Assembly (NCBI GenBank): GCA_011033025.1
Contig: WFMF01000001.1
Span: 1,107,755 to 1,171,754, forward strand
Source: Beroe forskalii
Lineage: Eukaryota > Ctenophora > Nuda > Beroida > Beroidae
DNA length: 64,000 nucleotides
Direction: 5' to 3'
Under the pieces are notes generated by a model. The model was given only the letters and a program-made list of their open reading frames with translations, had not been told where the DNA came from and searched no databases. The stretch's first letter is position 1. Each line of letters opens with the position of its first letter. A program made the translations under genes and the position numbers. This document shows, one piece after another, positions 52,170 through 63,600 of this stretch.

Positions 52170-52770
52170 ACTCTTTCTACACTTATGGTGTCAAAATGAA
52201 CCAGTGACAAAGCCCTGCAGTGTTAAAGTAGAAACTAGAAATATTGACACCACAAGAAGAATTGTGATTTACTTGAAAAGTTCCGTATCATTCTTAAGAT
52301 ATAGTATATTAGGAATCTAAGACAATTTTCAAACACCCTTTTGCCCCCCCCCCCTCCCCCGCTCATGAATATTATTGCCTGTCAATCTAATTAGGTTAAA
52401 TTTCCTTGCATATGCAGCATAAGTATTTAAAATAATTGAGCTGATAAGCGCAACTTGAACCGTTTGAGATAATTCAATCTAATAAGCTTGAGTAATTCAA
52501 ATCGCGACGGAGGTTTTACTTCGGACCTTGACTCATACGTACCACGTCACCATCCAACCAGCAGAAGCTACGATTAATGCACTACCAACTCCTCTGAAAT
52601 TTTCTTGGCCTGCTGTAAGTCTGAAAAAGGCGTCTAAAGTTAAATTTATGAAGGTTAAATTTATGAAGGAGCAATGAGATGGATTTCGATCATGAACAAA
52701 CACAAAGATCTGGTTGTTTTGCATTGTTATTACCACTCCGAAAGAGCCATTTTTCCAAACTATCTTAGTT
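52170..52770. other. Spacer, possible 5' part of the next gene
   Basis: AT-rich. A potential donor at about 52615 (CCTGCT|GTAAGT) follows a short open stretch, but no upstream frame joins the exon at 52776 in phase without a stop. No repeat recognised. Confidence 0.35.
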
Positions 52771-52775
52771 TGCAG

Positions 52776-54864
52776 GTAAAAATGTAGCTTGTAAAGTGCA
52801 GATACTCAGATCAGCCACGTCACAGCTCGGGATGGACGAGAACGTGGGCATATTCGGGGAATGTGACGAATATCTGTCTCGCTTACGTTTGTCAATTGAC
52901 GTGAAGTTGGAGAAAATGCGACAGATCCGAACTAAGATTTCGCATGATAAAATCTGGGACCTGATCAATCTTTCTCTAGAGCTATATTCTCTGCTTGATG
53001 TTAGTAATACAGGGTGTATCATGCTTTTATGTATCACGTCAAGAAAAGGCGGAAATTTCACGTCTTAGGTTGTAACTATTGACGGTTGCGTACTAGCTTA
53101 CCCATTGAACCCAAAATTTTCTTAAAATGATCAATGATAAATTACTCAGCGCGAGTTGACGGTCATATCACGCGCTGATTGGTCAATTTCACAGGGACCT
53201 GTGCGCTTTTGGTTAAAACTAAACCGCTAAACCATGGCCATCGTAGATAATAGTAAAAATTTTAGATTTCGAATATATCACCTCGTAGCAAAAGATCCTA
53301 TCGTGTCATTATTTCAGACGGCAGAGCATTACGAGACATTTGTTTACAACTTCAATAGGAGAATAAGAGAGAAAAGGAATACACTCGATGCCATTACAAA
53401 CAATTTGAAGGGTTAGTGTTGTGGTTTTACGAGGCACTTCAAGACGCGCGTGCATCATGCTTTCAATGTTATTAATGATCAAATGGTTTCGAACGATGAC
53501 GTCGAAACACCCAATTGTCGTGTACGGACTTTATTATGGGAGGCATGGTGAGAAATTCCACTGCCTAAAACCTGCCAACGATCATGTGAATTGAAATTTG
53601 AATGGAGCACCGAAATCAAAATACAATATGCGGAATACGCCTTATATGCGGAGTTCTTAACCTATCATGAACCTCAGTCCCCGTATTTTTCAGTGATTGC
53701 TAAAGAAGTAGGAAGCAGCCAAGAAGAAGGTAATATGGATGATGTGGATCCAGAGAATTATTACGATGATGATACCACACCTGAAATCACACAGGGCGAC
53801 ACACAGGACGTGGACCTCAACGACCCAGTTATCAACATGGTGGATCCCATTTTATCAGGTGCTCACTGAAGAACAGAGTCGCTCGTGTCATTGCTTCAAA
53901 TGGTTTAAATGGTTCAAATCTTAATTTTGAACACATCAACGTACGCATTTCCATGATGGTATGCGCGTCTTTTTAAACACTGTGATTAATGTAAGCGTAA
54001 GAAAGGCGTTCAAAAAGACGCGCATACCAGAGGAACGAAAACGTAAAGCCATTCAACGAGCTATCCAAGTTTCATGTTGCCTTGTTTTTAAACAAGAATT
54101 TGAATTTTGCATTTTTGAATGATCACTAAATAGTCATAGCCCATAGGTAAAGAATTTTTACTGGTTCTTACTTCAAGTTTATATTCCAGGTAAGTCAAAC
54201 TGACGGTACTGCTTATATTCCAGGTAAGTCACTGACGGAGGCGTACTTTAAGACTGGTTTGCAAAGTTTGATTGAGAACGACCCAAAACTAGAAGGCTTA
54301 CCTCTGAGATGTGCGGCGGTCAGCAAGCTCTGCGAACTGAGGATCAAAGCGGACAACTTTCTCAGTTCCATGAGCGCTGAAGAGGTGGAGACTTGTGCGA
54401 GGACCAAGAATGTGCATCTCAAAAGCAGGCTGCCGCGACCATCACTGTCTCAAGTACCAGCGCCTCAACCTGCAGTGTCTCAACCTGCAGCGCCTCAACC
54501 TGCAATGCCTGAACCTGCGGTGCCTCCACCTGCAGTGCCTCAACCTGCGGTGCCACAACCTGCGGTGCCTCAAGCACTACTACCTCAGCCTGCAGTGCCT
54601 CAAGCTCCATTGCCTCAACCACCAGTGCCTCAAACTCCATTGCCTCAACCACCAGTGCCTCAAACTGCAGCGTCCCAACCACCAGTTTCAACACCTGCGG
54701 TGCCTCCACCTGTGGTACATCAACCACCACTGCCTCAGCCTGCACTGCATCAAGCACAACTGCCCCAGCCTGAAGCGTCAGAACCACCAGCGTCTGAACC
54801 TGCAGAACGTCGACCACCGAAGGTGCCCAAAGGTGCAGTTCCAATATTTCCAACATTCGGCTGA
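52776..54864 (+). CDS. Unrecognised protein with charged helical N-terminal half and QPAVP-repeat tail
   Basis: Exons 52776-52999, 53318-53411, 53694-53858 and 54224-54864 (stop TGA) all join in phase across GT-AG introns. The 5' end is not identified; the first exon enters in phase 1. The N-terminal part looks like amphipathic helices or coiled coil ('LRLSIDVKLEKMRQIRTK', 'FNRRIREKRNTLDAITNN'), followed by an acidic stretch ('YYDDDTTPEITQGDTQ'), another helical block with two cysteines ('LPLRCAAVSKLCELRIKAD'), then about thirty proline-rich pentapeptides of QPAVP/QAPLP type and a short basic end. I know no family with this architecture. The last acceptor is duplicated 34 bp upstream. Confidence 0.72.
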
Positions 54865-55202
54865 AAATATTACAATAATATATCATGTTATTCATGCGTC
54901 TTTTGTAATTTTAGAAAAGTTATTCAAAATGATTGAAAAGTTGTAAAATTGCATTTTTTTTCATTTCCGTCTGTTTCAAACACTAGGATACCACTATAAA
55001 ATAGTGCTAGGTTGGTGTTGCATGGGCGCTAGGTATTAAGTAGGCAGTAAATGTGTAAAACTAAAAGGGTCAAGGGTACGCTAAATGGGCGATCAGAGTG
55101 GCGTTAAGTGGGTATTAGGGAAGCGCTTATGATGGGCATTGAATGTGTACAGAATGGAGTTAAATTGCTGAGACGTTCCGTGTTGCTACGTCACCTTAAT
55201 GT

Positions 55203-55480
55203 ATTCACCCAAGCACCCATTGAAGGCCATTCCAGCGCCCATTCTTTGCGCGCGCTCCATAAAATATGTTGACGATATCAGAATTTTATTCGGTAGCAAG
55301 CTGCGCGTACTTTTTCGCGTATTTAACATTTCCTGTCGCGTATTTTTGAGAAAAATACACTTATTGTCGTATTGTTCTCTCCGGAGCGTATTTTACAATG
55401 TGCCGTGGCACGTGCTAGAACTTCAAAGAATGGGTGCTGGCCGCTGGGGTGGCGTTCAATGGGCGCTTGGGTGAACTTTC
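55203..55480. mobile_element. ~275-bp MITE with TTCACCCAAGC ends
   Basis: TTCACCCAAGCACCCATTGA at 55203 is mirrored by CAATGGGCGCTTGGGTGAA at 55455-55475, and CCCATTCTTTG by CAAAGAATGGG further in. No transposase. I do not see an unambiguous target duplication. Confidence 0.7.
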
Positions 55481-55499
55481 ATTCACATGAGGCGTTGAA

Positions 55500-57115
55500 C
55501 AGGTACCCAAAATCTTGACAATATCTTGTCAATATGGATGTTATAGCTAATCTAAAGATTTGACTGACACCTGATTAATTCATTTGATCTGAAGACAGAT
55601 GCGATGTTTTCAGACCGCCACTTCCTGTTCCCTAAACTGTATACAATTAAAGGTGAAAGACTAATGCAGGGACTAGTTACGTGTTCCAGTGCCCAACTGT
55701 CTAGTTAATAGATCCTGTACTGAGAGCAAATTACAATCCCAGTGGGCTACCGGATTAGATTAGAGCTTTACCACGGTACAGCAAATGACGAATTAGGATC
55801 AAGTGGTTTTCTAAGAGTTTGTGTAAAGTTGAGACACATGTAACTGGGAATATACCACTCACCTAGGAAGAACAGGCAGTTCAACGTCACTAACATAACA
55901 TTAAAAACCCTGATCATGACGTCATTGTAACACGTCTATCACTTGCACTAGACCCAGAGCCTCACTTTACCTACCGCGCGCGGCTCATGATACATGGAAT
56001 TAATTGGCGATTAAAAGAGGTCAGCAAATGTTCTGCTTAAAAGCATTATAAGGGACTTTTTAGTTTTTACTTAGTTCTTTCAGGTGCAATGTAGCGTCTT
56101 ATAACTCTCTGTAAAGAGGGTTGCCATTAGGCTTTACTAATTAGGGAGCACCCACTATTGGAATGATCAGGAACTCTGCTTTACAATTAACCTAATTAGG
56201 AAACAAACATATGCACATGCTCTAATCTCAGCAACTCTTAAGCTAATTGACGGGGTCCATTAATATAATGGAAAATGACGTGAGATAATTACCGGCTGCA
56301 AAGACTCTCGGAAGTCAGGTGAAATGCCCCAAGGGGTCACGGCATCAACCCCCGCTGCTCCGATGCTTGTATCGTATTTCTTCTTTTTGCTTCCTTGTAC
56401 GGTAGTGCCATTAATCGTCATCACACATCCATTATGCTATATAAAACGCTTGGTTAGGTGACAGTCAACCAACTAATGAACGTTTACCAATTTCAGATTG
56501 CAATAACTTTCTCTGTCCGTCTATTCATCTTTTGATGCATCAACCAAAAGATTTTTTCGGTTCTAAAACTTTTCGTACTTATGTAAATTACTTTTGGAAA
56601 CAAAACTTCTTTTAAAATTGTGATAATTGACTTGAGATTTCTTTCAATCTAAATTTCGTCTAAGTCATTTGACAAGTTGCGTTTCATAAACATAGCCACT
56701 CAATATTGAGGTAGGACTAGGAGTGACAATATTATGATGATATGATAGTACTTACTTTCTATAATGTAACGCCCTAACTCCTCGTTAAGTAAGTCTACAC
56801 GGTACGTCATGATGAAAAAGTATCCATAGGGTTATAAATGAACCACCTTAATCCAATATCACACCTTGAACTTTATAAAAATGCACTCAAATACCCATAA
56901 GATATCTGAAAAGTGGGTTGAAATCAAATATATCACTGGAATGGGATCAAACTTTGAACCTCATCAATCATCATTCCATTAATAAGGTACTAATCATGAT
57001 TATGACGTTTACTGCATGCAGGCGATTTCACTTGATACGCATCATTGAGGTATGTGATGAGCACTTGAACCACACTAGACCACTTAATCAGCCTTAGCAT
57101 CGAATCACAGGGCTA
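55500..57115. other. Intergenic spacer, nothing recognised
   Basis: AT-rich DNA between the unrecognised gene and the promoter at 57.1 kb. I see no exon, RNA gene or repeat that I can defend here. Confidence 0.5.
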
Positions 57116-57119
57116 GCTT

Positions 57120-57280
57120 ATCACGTGATACGCACGATCTCGTCTCCCAGCAACGGAAATTCACCACGTGTTTCGTCACGCGCGCCCGTGTCTCAAGTCT
57201 CGGAATGTGTCACGTGAGAGGTCACGGGGGTGCGTGATTAGGTCACATGTTCATACCAGAGCAGAAGTACATATATACTT
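57120..57280 (+). promoter_or_regulatory. E-box cluster and TATA-like element of the downstream gene
   Basis: Three CACGTG E-boxes (57122-57127, 57165-57170, 57211-57216) plus TCACG cores are followed by ATATATACT at about 57271, about 400 bp before the first coding exon found. CpG density is raised relative to flanks. Transcription probably starts near 57300 (inference). Confidence 0.5.
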
Positions 57281-57665
57281 TTCCAAACGACAACACATAT
57301 TTTCACTTGTTGAACTTTCCGTAAACTCTGGTTAACGAAGTCCTCAATTTGTAACTTTCGCATTATGAACGAATCTCTCAAAGACTTCTTAATTCATCTT
57401 CAGCTTGTTTATTAATTCATTTTGAACTTTTTAGTTCTGTTTTGCTAAAAAATCGTTGATATTTTCCCGCATTTAGACAGTTCCAGTTTATTAACTATTT
57501 AGTATTGCTGAATCTAAGGAGACCCCACGATTTGTTTTTGAATTAATCAATAGTTCGTATACCTGATAACCGACGTATTGATTTCATCCCTCAATAAACT
57601 TAGAATTTTGATAAATTCTAGTCGCCTCACATTCAACCTTTCTACTTTAGTGTGCTGATTTGAAG

Positions 57666-60600
57666 ATGTGTCGAACTTGCAAAGCTGAAAACCCGAAGTG
57701 GAGCCATGGACTGAGGGTGCCTGTGAAGGATCTGCCCATGTTCTTTGCTTCCCAGCCCAGTTGGAACTTCGAGCAGAAGATCTACGGACACAACGTTGTG
57801 GTAAGTGTTTCCGATGTGATCGTGCGGTTCATTTTTACTTTTTTAGCTGACGCCGAAATTTTTGATTAATCACGGCATGATTTCCAAAATCTCTCGAATC
57901 AATTAAGTTTTTAATTGCAGAGAAGCAGATGATCTTCCCATACATTTTCTGATCAAAGTCTTTAAAAGTCTTTCCGGGTAGCTTCGGACCCAGACAAAAT
58001 AGAAATTTCTGGATAAGCCCTGATTGAACCCAATTAAATTAGTCAAATAAGCGTCATGTAATATGGCATTTTGAAGCAATTACCAGGACACAAGAGTTAA
58101 CTGACTGAAATTTAACTGGGGGTATGTGATCCTCATATGATTGCTACCTTGTATAATATCATCCCGACTAATTTAATTAGCTCACTAATTAGATATTCAA
58201 AATTACAGTGGAAATCAACGAAACGTGCCATGCTTCCATGACAGATGTGAATTGGGTAAAACCAACCAAAACATCGTCATTTCGCATTTAATTCATATCA
58301 TCATCGTTCAGTGAACAATGAACAATGTTATTATCTGAGATCAACATGGCTGATAGAGGTTTTAATTGCGAACAGATGGCTATTTTCACCAGCTCATGTA
58401 TATAATTAGGGCTGTGTCAGGATCCATAAACGGGTGAAATAGATTTTATCACAGTTTCGTAGACTTGAGGAGAGATTTTGAAGATCATATGCATAATATC
58501 CATTCCACTTGTTCAGCTTACAGTTACAAGACAACTTAGGTTGTCAGGTACGGCAATCTGCCATGGAAGCTCTTGTTCGATTTCCTCTAGGGCTCTCGTC
58601 AAACGAAAAATGGACTTTTTTTTACAAAATAATCAAATATTTATGAAGAAATCAGTAAGTTCTGTCAACCTCAGCTGTTTTCCATGGCCCAACAGTCAAC
58701 ACCTCGGCTTTAATGCCCTGCGGTAGTTGAAAAAGGCAAAAAATCATAAATATTTGAGTCGGTTATTATCATTTACTACGTCACCCCCTTCTACAAAGTC
58801 GTTTAAGAAACCCACAGGGGCCTTGCAAAGCTCATATTATGATCTGAAATCTGAGGTAGGAATTCAGACCACGAATCAGGAACATAATCACTGGTATTGA
58901 GATCATGATTCATGGTTGCGATAGAAACTATGGTTTTCAATAGATTCATGGTTACTATTAGTTTACAAGCTTACCATGGTTATCCATCGCTACCATTGTA
59001 ACTTTAACAACTAACAGACTATGTTTGCAGATCACTGAGAAAGCGAGGCCCACCCTAACCGGTCAGCTGGGATGTCATGATGTGGATGGTGTGGTACATC
59101 GGAGGCAAGACCACTTCCTGGTCAGAGAGATCTTCCACTGCCCTGGCAAGAAGTGAGTGACTCATCGAAATCATGTGAAGTAGGGATTGTGCTACGCAGA
59201 TGCAAGAAATGAAAATAAACCTAAATCTTAGCCCCTCTGTAATAGTGTAATCTCAACATTGATGTAAATCCAATAATCCCTCACTGGTCTGTAATCCCAA
59301 TAATCTCTCACCGGCCTGTAGTCCCCTGTCCCACTAAAATCTCACATCTTCCCTTACCGGTCTGTAATCCCACTAAAACCTCACATCTTCTTCCCTCACC
59401 GGCCTGTAATCCCACTAAAACCTCACCTCTTCTTCCCTCACCGGCTTGTAATCCCACTAAAACCTCACATCTTCTTCCCACCCAGGTATAACTGCTCGCC
59501 CCGGCTGGCGTGCACTGGAAGGCGGCCGGCACTGCTACGGCTTGTGCAAAGTAACAGTATACAGTGCCAGCAAGGACGTGGCTATAGTGCAGTTTGCTGG
59601 TAACCATGGCAACGGAGCTCTGCAGAGACGAGTCTGGCCTTACAACCAGTACGAGTCCATACCGGTACGTGGCTTTTCAAGCGCATTTACTCATTCAGAT
59701 TTATTTACAACCCATCTTACATCGTTTGGATGGAAGATGTCCATTTGTCTAATCAGAGTTAAAATTCACTACCTACTGTATTGATGGTCTATGACAACAA
59801 AAAGCTGTGTCTGTAACAAATTGTCCACTATTCTGTGATATAAATGCCAGTTATAGCTGATTAGCACCCAAATCAGCCTGTGCTATGTTATTAGTGGCTA
59901 ATATTCAATGTGAAACACTATGTGACATCCGGAGATAGGGAACCAGACACAAACTGTTAAGCAATCGGCTGATTCTGCGGTAATTTGAAAACTAATCGAA
60001 TTACCCAGACATTTACCACGCAAGCCAGCTCACCCTGAGGCATCCTCTTGCCTGTCGTACATGGGCCCTGTAATTTATGAGCAACATCACAACAACATGG
60101 GATACGTACGTAAAATAGGCGCTTCAAACCGACGACATTACCAGGCTTTAAGATAAACAATCACCGGCCAATTCTTCTCTCGCGACCGAGTTAGACATGT
60201 TTTAGAGTATTTTGCAAAGCAGGCAGAATCTGATGTGGTTCCTGACACCCACCAATTACACTGATCTCACTGTCTCCTTAATTTGACTGCAGTACAGCCG
60301 AGGGGCTTCTTAGCCCATCCATAACACTTAGACACTTCACTAGTCCACCTGAACAGTGCACAAAATATAATACTAGTTCGTAGAACACCTTCCTTAAAAG
60401 TAACACTTTAGAGATCTTCTCAGTTCCAAGGGTTGAGGCATCGATAGGGAAAACGATGCGACTTTAGAACTTTAGAGTAAACAGTAAGACTGTAGAGAAA
60501 ATAGTGAGACAGTATTGAGTTAAAAATAAGGCTGTTGAGTTGACATTAAGACTGTAGAGTAAAAAGTAAGACTATAGGTTGAAAAGTAAGACTGTAGATA

Positions 60601-63600
60601 AAACAGTAGAGTAAACTGTTATTAGACTGTAAAGTATTCTGTAAGACAGTAGAGAAAACTGTAAGACTGTAGAGTAAACAGTAATACTGTAGAGAAAACA
60701 GTAAGACTGAAGAGCAAGCTGTAAGACTGTAGAGAAAACAGTAAGACTTTAGAGAAAACAGTAAGACTGTAGAGAAAACAGTAAGACTGTAGAGAAAACA
60801 GTAAGACTGTAGAGAAAATAGTAAGACTGTAAAGTAAGTCTGTAGAGGTATTGAGGTTCCATGAGGGAAATGCTACTCTGGTAAAGACAGTAGAGTAGTA
60901 GCTAAACTACCTTTTAATCAATAGACTGAGGCAGATAGCGCAAGGCTCAATGAATCTCATCAATGAACCTCAGGCTCGCTCACTATTCACTCATGGGATA
61001 TTAGGAGTTCCGCAGTTTTGGCTCAGCCGGGGCTTCTTAAAGCTCATGACTCACTACAAGTGATCATGCTGGTTTTATTTCATTTAAAAACGAAAACCTT
61101 TTAACTTCTTAATAATCTTTTCCTATATTAAACTCTCATCTTAGCCGTTCTAAATTGAGAGGTTTTGTAACTAGCAAAAATTGCAAACCACGATATTATG
61201 CACCGAGCGCGAAGCTTACATTCTTTGATTAAGACCGGGCCGAAGGCCGAGGTTTTAATGGAAGGTTTGCAGTTTTTTGCGGTTTAAAATCTATATCTCT
61301 AATACATGAAGGTATATTTCGTAATTATGTATAATTCAAGCAGAATATGAGAATATGTAGTGTTATTGGCTTGTCTAGTATTTGAGCTATTGTAAAAAGT
61401 GCAGCTACTGTAACCTTCAGTGAAAATCTGCGGTCTGTCACCCCAGTGTTCATTTCTAACACCTCTCCCTCCTATAGTAAGGTCACGTTTTGAAAAAAAC
61501 GTATAATGCCAAAATGGTTTTATTATCAACTGTAGTTCCACTTTTTTGGCACTGTAGTTGCACTTTTTAAAAAGTGTAACTGTTTTAGCGTGCATAATGG
61601 GTATAAAGGAGCACTGCGTAAACCTCCTTAGAAGTTGCATAATCCATATTTTCACACTTACATTCGATCATCAGTTACATTTTTAATTCTCTAACATTTA
61701 CATTTCTCAAGATTCACAAACTTTGTTCACACTCTTCTAAGCTTAAGCGTCGCCCCTCTTGAACAGTCTCAAGTCTCAATCAATCTTTACGAGGAAAAAA
61801 AAGGGGCGACGGTTCAAAGTAAAGTGTGTTCGTAATTTAACCGCGTGCAGCTTAAATTTATACACGACATGTGACACAGTCTAGATCATGGGACAGAGAA
61901 ATATAAATTTACGATAAGATGATATGTCACTATCACAGCTCTTGTTGGTATGTTGATGATATGGCACCGCCTTCAATACTAACCATTTTACTTTTCCGAA
62001 AAAAGAAATAAACGAGCCATTAATGTCACAAACGGAGAGGTTTTACTAACGATGAATTTTATTGGTTAGCTGACAAAAAGTACCTCAACAGCGCGTGTAC
62101 TGATATGGTTCAGCATCCATTCACAAGCCCTGTCTTATAAAATAGAATTATAAATATAGATTAAATACGACGTGATAGGCATGAACATTAATTCAAAAGT
62201 GTGGACATTTTTGATCGGACTTTCAGGTCACTCCTTTCATCGCAACTTAAAATGTAAACACTGGAAATGTAATTTATTAAAGATCCCTAGACCAGTGCTA
62301 ACACGCAAATCCTCGCCGGGACATTTGCTAACCCTCCTTTACCCCTGCAGGACTCGCCCCCACGGGACATGAGTAAGAAGGAGAGCAAGATGAGGGCCAT
62401 CATAGGATCCCCCACTAAGGATGACGTGAGTTGGAACAAGTCCAAAGTGGTGCAGGACCACTCCACCTCCTCCTCGCTCAAACTTCCCAAGCACCTGCAG
62501 AGGGAACCGGAAACAGCAGCCTTCGACTTCAACAGCCTCACCAACTTGGGGAGCCACCTGATGGACAGTGTGTATGGGGCACCCCAGATAGGAGGGTATC
62601 CTAACTCCATGTTCTACAACAGTCCCCCGGGATACGCCGTGAGTTGAAATGAGAAGTAGGGATTTAGATAACTAGGAAATGATTTACGTGCCATACATAA
62701 TTTAGATATCGTTAGATACCGTTGAACAACTCGGATCAAAAAATCAATGAATTTCAGAACTTTATTCGTCAGTCTAAACTGAAATTTGAAACAGAAACTG
62801 TGTAATTGTAACTCTACGCATACCTCAGGACCAGATGATACCACCCTTGGACTTGAGCAGCACAGGAGGACATGCACGTGAAGCAGCAGTCAGGGGTCAT
62901 GATGCACCAGCCAGCAGCTGGAGTGGGCGCGTGCTCCCAGCTCCCTCCCTACGAGTTCTACCCGCACATGCCCCAGCAGACCCTACCAGCTAACCCCCCA
63001 TCTCCGCAAAACTTCTGGAACACCACAGGTAAATTAACATTGAACCTACATAACGCCTTCTGACAGCTAGCCTTCTGACAGCTAGCATCTCCTATTAGCC
63101 TCGTAGAGTTCAGACGTAGTAACAGCACATGGACTACTGATAGAACCATAGAATCCTCAGACCTCAATTGATGAATTTGAAATAAGTCAATCAACGACAT
63201 GAGACTTCCACAAGAATACTTCCTTGTGTTTGATTTCATTTAAAAGCTGCTTGCCGGGTAAATAACAAGTAACTCCTCTTCAGGAATGATTTTATCGCAG
63301 CACATGCCGATAACCCCACCGCAAGTGAAGTCTGAGAAGGTGGACAACTACATTCAGAACCTTGGCGAGGTGAGTCAATAAGAGCCATAATTCTCCAGGA
63401 ACCTTCATTGATACTTCATTGTGCTAAGAGTTACCTTGAATAGGAATGACCAATTACCTGAATGCACTTGATCTTAACACTGTCTCACAATTAAAGTACC
63501 CATGTCCGGTAACAAACGTGGACAATTAGCCGAACTTGCAGCAGTTTTTAGGACTGTAAAAGTCACGTGGCCAATTCCTGATCACGTGACCAATAACTGA

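Noticed and set aside
52330-52375. Poly-C tract (CCCCCCCCCCCTCCCCC) as another G-run element end
   Set aside because: No matching G-run partner or flanking direct repeat within several kilobases.
57666-59664. Assignment of the terminal gene to the GCM (glial cells missing) family
   Set aside because: The Cys/His spacing is only loosely reminiscent and the conserved GCM words (for example WAMRNTNNHN) are absent.
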